Assembly (NCBI RefSeq): GCF_042675965.1
Contig: NZ_JBHTKJ010000016.1
Coordinates: forward strand, 1 to 64,000
Direction: 5' to 3'
DNA: 64,000 nucleotides
From: Virgibacillus_R byunsanensis
Lineage (GTDB): Bacteria > Bacillota > Bacilli > Bacillales > Amphibacillaceae
In this document: positions 60,131 through 64,000 of the stretch, piece by piece
How positions within the stretch are numbered: position 1 is the first letter of the stretch
Layout: each line of letters starts with the position of its first letter
The notes under the pieces: generated by a model
Databases searched by the model: none
What the model saw: only the letters and a program-made list of their open reading frames with translations
Told to the model about the DNA's origin: nothing
Program-made: the position numbers and the translations under genes

Positions 60131-60298
60131 ATGAACCCCCAACTGTCAGTTTCTTTTTCTCTATATATCGACTAAATTCTACTAAGTATAAAGTGCATAA
60201 TTAATTATATAAATTAAAAAATTTTATAGACCTCTTGAAATTATCCCCTTATTTCTAGTAAAATATTAAATTGTGTATTTTAGATAGGAGGGATAAGT

Positions 60299-60820
60299 AT
60301 GGCAATACAAACCATGTTTTCGGAAAAAGAAGCGACAAAAAATAAAGATGAATTAAGAGAAGAACTTGATACGTTAGAGATTCAACTATTTCGTATGCAG
60401 GAAAATATAAAGAAAATAGCGAAAAAGGCAGAAGTGGTGAGCATTGATCAAACAAATGATGACGAATGGGTTGTTGTATATGCCGATAAAGGTAGCGAAA
60501 CTTTTCAGTTAATGTTACATGACTGTGGAAAACCATATCGTGGCAATTGGGATTCTGCTATTGAAGCTAAATATAAAAAAGATCATTGTTTGCATATTGC
60601 AGATATTAAAGGTGAAGAAAACAAAGGCTACGGTTCTATCCTAATGAAACATTTGAAAGAACTAGCACGAGAAGAGAATTTACAATATATTACCGGTGAT
60701 CTTGTAGAAAGAGACTTTGGTCATGTAAATCGGTTAAAACATTTTTATAGCAAACACAACTTTGATGTAAAAATTGATCATGAAGAACAATCTGGTGAAA
60801 TTGTTTGGAATGATAATTAA
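60299..60820 (+). CDS. GNAT-like acetyltransferase with N-terminal coiled coil
   Basis: 173 residues. The first 50 residues are a charged helix (ELREELDTLEIQLFRMQENI). The rest is a small GNAT-type fold with the CoA loop ENKGYGSILMKHLKELA and the final HFYSKHNFDVKID. The substrate is unknown. AGGAGGG precedes the ATG. Single gene with its own terminator. Confidence 0.75.
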   Translation: MAIQTMFSEKEATKNKDELREELDTLEIQLFRMQENIKKIAKKAEVVSIDQTNDDEWVVVYADKGSETFQLMLHDCGKPYRGNWDSAIEAKYKKDHCLHIADIKGEENKGYGSILMKHLKELAREENLQYITGDLVERDFGHVNRLKHFYSKHNFDVKIDHEEQSGEIVWNDN

Positions 60821-60852
60821 GAGACTATTTCAGGTAAGATGAAATAGTCTCT
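60820..60852 (+). terminator. terminator after the GNAT-like gene
   Basis: AGAGACTATTTCA pairs with TGAAATAGTCTCT over 7 nt, then TTTTTT. Confidence 0.92.
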
Positions 60853-60911
60853 TTTTTTAGCTTAGGAAATTATAAAATTAGGAGCCTGTGGGTAACTTAT
60901 TAACTGCTTAA

Positions 60912-61241
60912 GCCACGTCCAGCTCCAGCGCTTAGTGGGTTTCCTGATCCTCCTTACGATAAGTCAACATCGAATCGCTTAGCAAAGGAAGGCCGACTAA
61001 AAGCGGGATCCCGGCCCAACGTCGGCATACCCCTATGAAGGGGCATGTTTCCTTTTTAGATGAACTTGACTTTTCGCCAATAATGGCGAAAGTCAGAGTG
61101 AATCTTATACTCTGGAGTGAATCTCATGCGGATATGGAAGATCGATTAAAACCACCGCTTTGCGCGGAAACGTCGACCCACCCGCGATATCGCGGGCGCA
61201 GCCCATACGTCGCTAAACGGGCGCTTGCGCTTTTGTTTCAC
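60912..61241 (+). repeat. dispersed repeat C1, copy 4 (long form)
   Basis: It starts CCACGTCCAGCTCCAGCGCT and shares CTTACGATAAGTCAACATCG with copy 1. It then has a long GC-rich middle with CATACCCCTATGAAGGGGCATG, TTTTCGCCAATAATGGCGAAA and CGCGATATCGCGGGCG palindromes. It ends GGGCGCTTGCGCTTTTGTTT, directly followed by C2 copy 6. Frames on both strands here are repeat shadows. Confidence 0.8.
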
Positions 61242-61330
61242 AGATAAGAAAGTATAAAACTTTCTAATCTGCATAAGTGCAACTAAGGCTTCCGCCATTA
61301 AGGCTGGCGATAAGCCAAGTTTTCTAATTA
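61242..61330 (+). repeat. dispersed repeat C2, copy 6
   Basis: CAGATAAGAAAGT / ACTTTCTAATCTG hairpin, GCATAAGTGCAACTAAGGCT, then TTCCGCCATTAAGGCTGGCG, ATAAGCCAAGTTTTCTAAT. It lies head to tail with C1, as at 41.96 kb. Confidence 0.85.
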
Positions 61331-61347
61331 GCATATAATGGTCGGTA

Positions 61348-61800
61348 TCAGTTGTCTGTGTCAGTCTTTTTATTTTTATCGGTAATTGTGTATACATCGT
61401 TTTCTTCTGCGACTTCAGTTTGTAACCGGTGTGATGGGCGGACTTCACGACGTTTATGTAAAACGCGTTCTTCCATATAGGTATGAAATAAAGGTTCACA
61501 GCAAGTTATAAAGAAAGCGGCAAAAAGAGAAACTGGAATGATTTGTATAGAAACTTGAATTAAAAGGTTTCCTAAAACCCAAAATGCAATGAACGCTAAA
61601 CCGAAATCTGCAATAGAGGCAACAAGATTACCAAACCTCGGTAGTAGAAATAAATCTCCAATAAGATATGCAACGCCAGTCACAAGTACACTAATCCAAA
61701 ATAAACGGCCTAATGAAGCGTTATAAAAAATGCCAAAGATAGAGAAGATAACAATCATAGTAAAAATATATTTAATGCCCAGTGCTTTTAAATGATTCAT
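61348..61800 (-). CDS. DUF2512 family membrane protein (YndM-like)
   Basis: 150 residues with four membrane helices in the first 105 residues and a charged cytoplasmic tail. YIFTMIVIFSIFGIFYNASL, YLIGDLFLLPRFGN and VASIADFGLAFIAFWVLGNL are typical of the DUF2512/YndM family of Bacilli. The function is unknown. The gene lies directly against the end of the C2 repeat, which may provide its 3' flank. Confidence 0.88.
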   Translation of the reverse strand: MNHLKALGIKYIFTMIVIFSIFGIFYNASLGRLFWISVLVTGVAYLIGDLFLLPRFGNLVASIADFGLAFIAFWVLGNLLIQVSIQIIPVSLFAAFFITCCEPLFHTYMEERVLHKRREVRPSHRLQTEVAEENDVYTITDKNKKTDTDN

Positions 61801-61976
61801 GGAATGATGACCACCCTTTTGTTACGGAATTTTGTAGCTAGTATTGGTATTATTGTTTTAAAAAATAAAGGAAACTATGCATTGGCAAGAAAATACATCA
61901 AGTAATATTAATCTTTTGGTACAATAGGTGCACAATGATAAACTGATTGTATTATTTTTAGAAAGGAAGTAATCAC

Positions 61977-62801
61977 ATGCAATTTATAACGTTAAATAAC
62001 GGGATTGAAATGCCGCAACTAGGTTTTGGTGTATGGCAAGTACCAGATGATGAGGTAACTCCAGCAGTAGAGAAAGCCTTAGAAGTTGGTTATCGATCCA
62101 TTGACACGGCCAAAGTATATGAAAATGAACGTGGCGTTGGGAAAGCTATTGCAAACAGTGGAGTATCACGTGAAAAACTTTTCATCACAACAAAAGTATG
62201 GAATAGTGACCAAGGTTATGACAATACACTAAAAGCCTTTGACGAAAGTCTGGAAAAACTGGGTCTTAACTATATTGATCTCTACTTAATCCACTGGCCA
62301 ACCCCTGAATTTGATGATTATGTGGATACGTATAAAGCAATAGAGAAATTATATAACGACGGAAAGGTAAGAGCAATTGGTGTTTGTAACTTCAATATGG
62401 AACATCTTCAGCGTATATTAGATGAATGTGATGTTGTCCCAGCTGTGAATCAGGTAGAATGTCATCCATATTTACAGCAAAATGAGTTGAAGGAATTTTG
62501 TAGACAAAACAACATCTATTTGGAAGCATGGAGTCCGTTAATGCAGGGTGGGGAAGTGCTTAACAATGAAATAATCAAAGACATTGCTGAAAAACATAGT
62601 AAAACACCAGCACAGGTAATAATTCGTTGGCATTTACAAAACGGCTCCATCGTAATACCAAAGTCTGTTACACCATCCCGTATTGAACAGAATTTTGATG
62701 TATTTGACTTTGAGCTCAGCAGTGATGATATGGAGAATATAAAGAGTCTTAATCGAGATGAACGTAAAGGGCCTGAGCCAAGTGAAATGAACGTGAGATA
62801 G
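61977..62801 (+). CDS. aldo/keto reductase
   Basis: 274 residues, (beta/alpha)8 NADPH-dependent oxidoreductase. The catalytic set is Asp in RSIDTAKVYENERGVG, Tyr in the same motif, Lys in LFITTKVWN and His in YLIHWPTP. The C-terminal cofactor motif IVIPKSVTPSRIEQNFDVFD is intact. It is close to 2,5-diketo-gluconate and methylglyoxal reductases of Bacilli (YvgN/YtbE type). GAAAGGAAG precedes the ATG. Single gene. Confidence 0.93.
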   Translation: MQFITLNNGIEMPQLGFGVWQVPDDEVTPAVEKALEVGYRSIDTAKVYENERGVGKAIANSGVSREKLFITTKVWNSDQGYDNTLKAFDESLEKLGLNYIDLYLIHWPTPEFDDYVDTYKAIEKLYNDGKVRAIGVCNFNMEHLQRILDECDVVPAVNQVECHPYLQQNELKEFCRQNNIYLEAWSPLMQGGEVLNNEIIKDIAEKHSKTPAQVIIRWHLQNGSIVIPKSVTPSRIEQNFDVFDFELSSDDMENIKSLNRDERKGPEPSEMNVR

Positions 62802-62874
62802 AAGATATTCCAGTACCAGAAGCGGCCATTAAAAGGAAAATTATAAGTTTTGCAATATAACTGATTCGGACTCG

Positions 62875-62899
62875 CACCTCCCATATGGTTTGGGAGGTG
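62875..62899. terminator. terminator between aldo/keto reductase and HD hydrolase genes
   Basis: CACCTCCCA pairs with TGGGAGGTG over 7 nt, then TTTTT on the plus strand. Confidence 0.88.
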
Positions 62900-62913
62900 T
62901 TTTTCTAAACGCA

Positions 62914-63453
62914 CTATCCAAAAACACGTTTTACAGCATCCTTAAATTCATGAAAGTAACCCGGCATATCATCTTTATCAAATCCTATAACCATATTTTC
63001 AGCAATGGATTCGTTGTACCATTTCTGTTTTTTATACCCTGCATTAAAATGTTCCCATACTTTGTCGCCTTGTTCTTTTAAGTCTTTTTCCATTGCAAGT
63101 AGGTTATCTAATTTATCGGCGACGATTAAGTACTTAACTTCTCTTTCGGCATTTTTCACAGTATCGATTGTGTGCTGTTTTCGTTCCTGCCATGATTTTG
63201 ATTTATCCTCCGTATGTGCGGCAACCAATTGGGCAACTCTTGAGCCAAACTTTTCTTCAATATCATCGATATCATAGGGAGTGTCTTCTACAACATCATG
63301 CAAAAAACCAGCGCAAACCAGTTCATCACTAAAATCATATTGCTCTAACCGTTCAGCAACCCGTATCGGATGTGTAATATACGGGGCATCTGAACTTTTC
63401 CGTTTTTGACCATCATGAGCTTTATTTGCAAATTCTTTAGCTTGTTGTTTCAT
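62914..63453 (-). CDS. HD-domain hydrolase related to the RelA/SpoT hydrolase domain
   Basis: 179 residues. Metal ligands: His in THPIRVAERL, His-Asp in GFLHDVVEDTPYD, and Asp in LIVADKLDNLLAM. The plan AHDGQKRKSSDAPYITHP is that of stand-alone SpoT-like (MESH1-type or YfbR-like) hydrolases. It may cleave (p)ppGpp or another nucleotide. ATG 63453 has AAAGGAGG at 7 nt; the longer frame from 63501 lies before that site. Confidence 0.9.
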   Translation of the reverse strand: MKQQAKEFANKAHDGQKRKSSDAPYITHPIRVAERLEQYDFSDELVCAGFLHDVVEDTPYDIDDIEEKFGSRVAQLVAAHTEDKSKSWQERKQHTIDTVKNAEREVKYLIVADKLDNLLAMEKDLKEQGDKVWEHFNAGYKKQKWYNESIAENMVIGFDKDDMPGYFHEFKDAVKRVFG

Positions 63454-63665
63454 CAGGGTTCCTCCTTTATAATATTGTATATTTTGATCGGTATATCCCA
63501 AAGTTAATCCTTCTATGTATCAATCTATTAAATATAACACAGAAGTAGTAGTCAATTGTGAAATAATATGGGGATTAAGAATGATTCAATTCTCTTTCAA
63601 TCTATTATAGAAACAAGTAAACTATAATGAAATAGCTACTTGTTTATATTGAAAGAAGGATTAGG

Positions 63666-64000
63666 ATGAAAAACGAACAATCAGTTGCAATTTATTTTTG
63701 GTTACTACTCGTTCCTTTATTTTGGGGAGGAGCATTTGTAGCTGCAGAACATGTTATAACAGAGATCCCACCAGTTACAGCTGCTGCATTTCGCTTTGGA
63801 ACGGCGGGTATAGTGTTACTCATATTTGTGTTAGTACAAAAGAAAATAGATTTCACTGCAATAAAAAAGCAATGGATACCTATTTTATTTATGGGAATTA
63901 CAGGTATCTTTGGATATAACGTTTTTTTCTTTCATGGACTTGCTCTTACCTCTGCAATCAATGGCTCATTGATAGTGGCTACAACTCCAGTACTTGTAAC
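63666..64000 (+). CDS. EamA/DMT-family transporter (3' end outside window)
   Basis: The first 111 residues are present. Helix 1 is IYFWLLLVPLFWGGAFVAAE, then ITEIPPVTAAAFRFGTAGIV, the standard EamA opening, and two more helices (ILFMGITGIFGYNVFFFHGL; AINGSLIVATTPVLV). Such carriers export metabolites or amino acids. Gene start ATG 63666 has AGAAGGATTAGG upstream. The frame runs off the window. Confidence 0.88.
   Translation, partial: MKNEQSVAIYFWLLLVPLFWGGAFVAAEHVITEIPPVTAAAFRFGTAGIVLLIFVLVQKKIDFTAIKKQWIPILFMGITGIFGYNVFFFHGLALTSAINGSLIVATTPVLV

Noticed and set aside
61035..61499. Plus-strand ORF at 61035-61247 and minus-strand ORF at 61146-61499
   Set aside because: Both run through repeat C1/C2. 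The minus-strand frame also overlaps the real DUF2512 gene on the same strand in another frame.
1..64000. tRNA, rRNA, prophage, integrase or attachment sites
   Set aside because: I looked for conserved tRNA arms, rRNA blocks, integrases and phage structural genes and saw none. The accessory patches are explained by insertion elements and repeats.

Overview
The window is low-GC DNA from a spore-forming, motile, moderately halophilic member of the Bacillaceae, most like the Oceanobacillus/Virgibacillus/Lentibacillus group. The signs are spore coat genes (CotF-like and CotY/CotZ-like), a DacF-like carboxypeptidase, a BCCT osmolyte transporter, YueI/YfhD/YndM-type Firmicutes proteins, TPP and T-box leaders of Bacillus type, purine-rich Shine-Dalgarno sequences and frequent TTG/GTG starts. 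No rRNA, tRNA or CRISPR array was found.

Layout. 1-1.3 kb: 3' part of a zinc-finger-less TnpB gene with its right-end hairpin. 1.3-10.8 kb: acetoacetyl-CoA synthetase, BCCT transporter, PfpI/DJ-1 protein, small conserved genes, AIM24-like protein, aconitase with a previously uncalled 57-residue CxxCxGxG protein behind it, and a CotF-like coat protein. 10.9-14.3 kb is an accessory patch: dispersed repeats, an IS91-type element with a second small zinc-site ORF, a lipoprotein pseudogene cut at the IS junction, and an internally deleted TnpB gene with its right end. 14.3-20.1 kb: MBL hydrolase, truncated GH3 gene, small membrane protein and a YtrA/YtrB-like GntR-ABC operon whose last two genes have decayed. 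20.2-25 kb: coat protein and the TPP-riboswitch-controlled ykoFEDC thiamine-precursor uptake operon. 25-30.6 kb: orphan response regulator, CuA-like cupredoxin lipoprotein, DacF-like enzyme, and a TetR-GNAT-small ORF cluster with a repeated operator. 30.7-38 kb: complete trpEGDCFBA operon read leftward behind two tandem Trp T-boxes. 38-48 kb: ddl, nitroreductase, PTS IIC-like protein, a frameshifted phosphatase, two membrane proteins and fruR-fruK-fruA. 48-64 kb: HD and SRPBCC proteins, an inactive-looking M50-like protein, a 22-bp-TIR MITE, VanY-like lipoprotein, esterase, serine hydrolase pseudogene, MFS transporter, pepT, rhodanese, tag, a chemotaxis receptor, GNAT, DUF2512, aldo/keto reductase, HD hydrolase and the start of an EamA transporter.

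The most unusual content is non-coding. Two dispersed repeat families (called C1 and C2 here) recur at four and six places, often side by side. C1 ends in the same GCGC hairpin plus CTTTTGTTC as the right end of the IS91-type element, which suggests that C1 is a non-autonomous relative. Two intergenic regions carry short motifs repeated every 20-21 bp, one of them inside the trpE leader, and a third carries inverted pairs of units 51 bp apart. Three IS200/IS605-type right-end hairpins occur, one of them alone and touching the trpA stop codon.

Start codons were chosen by Shine-Dalgarno spacing and may differ from automatic calls. Family assignments come from reading motifs by eye, with no database search.
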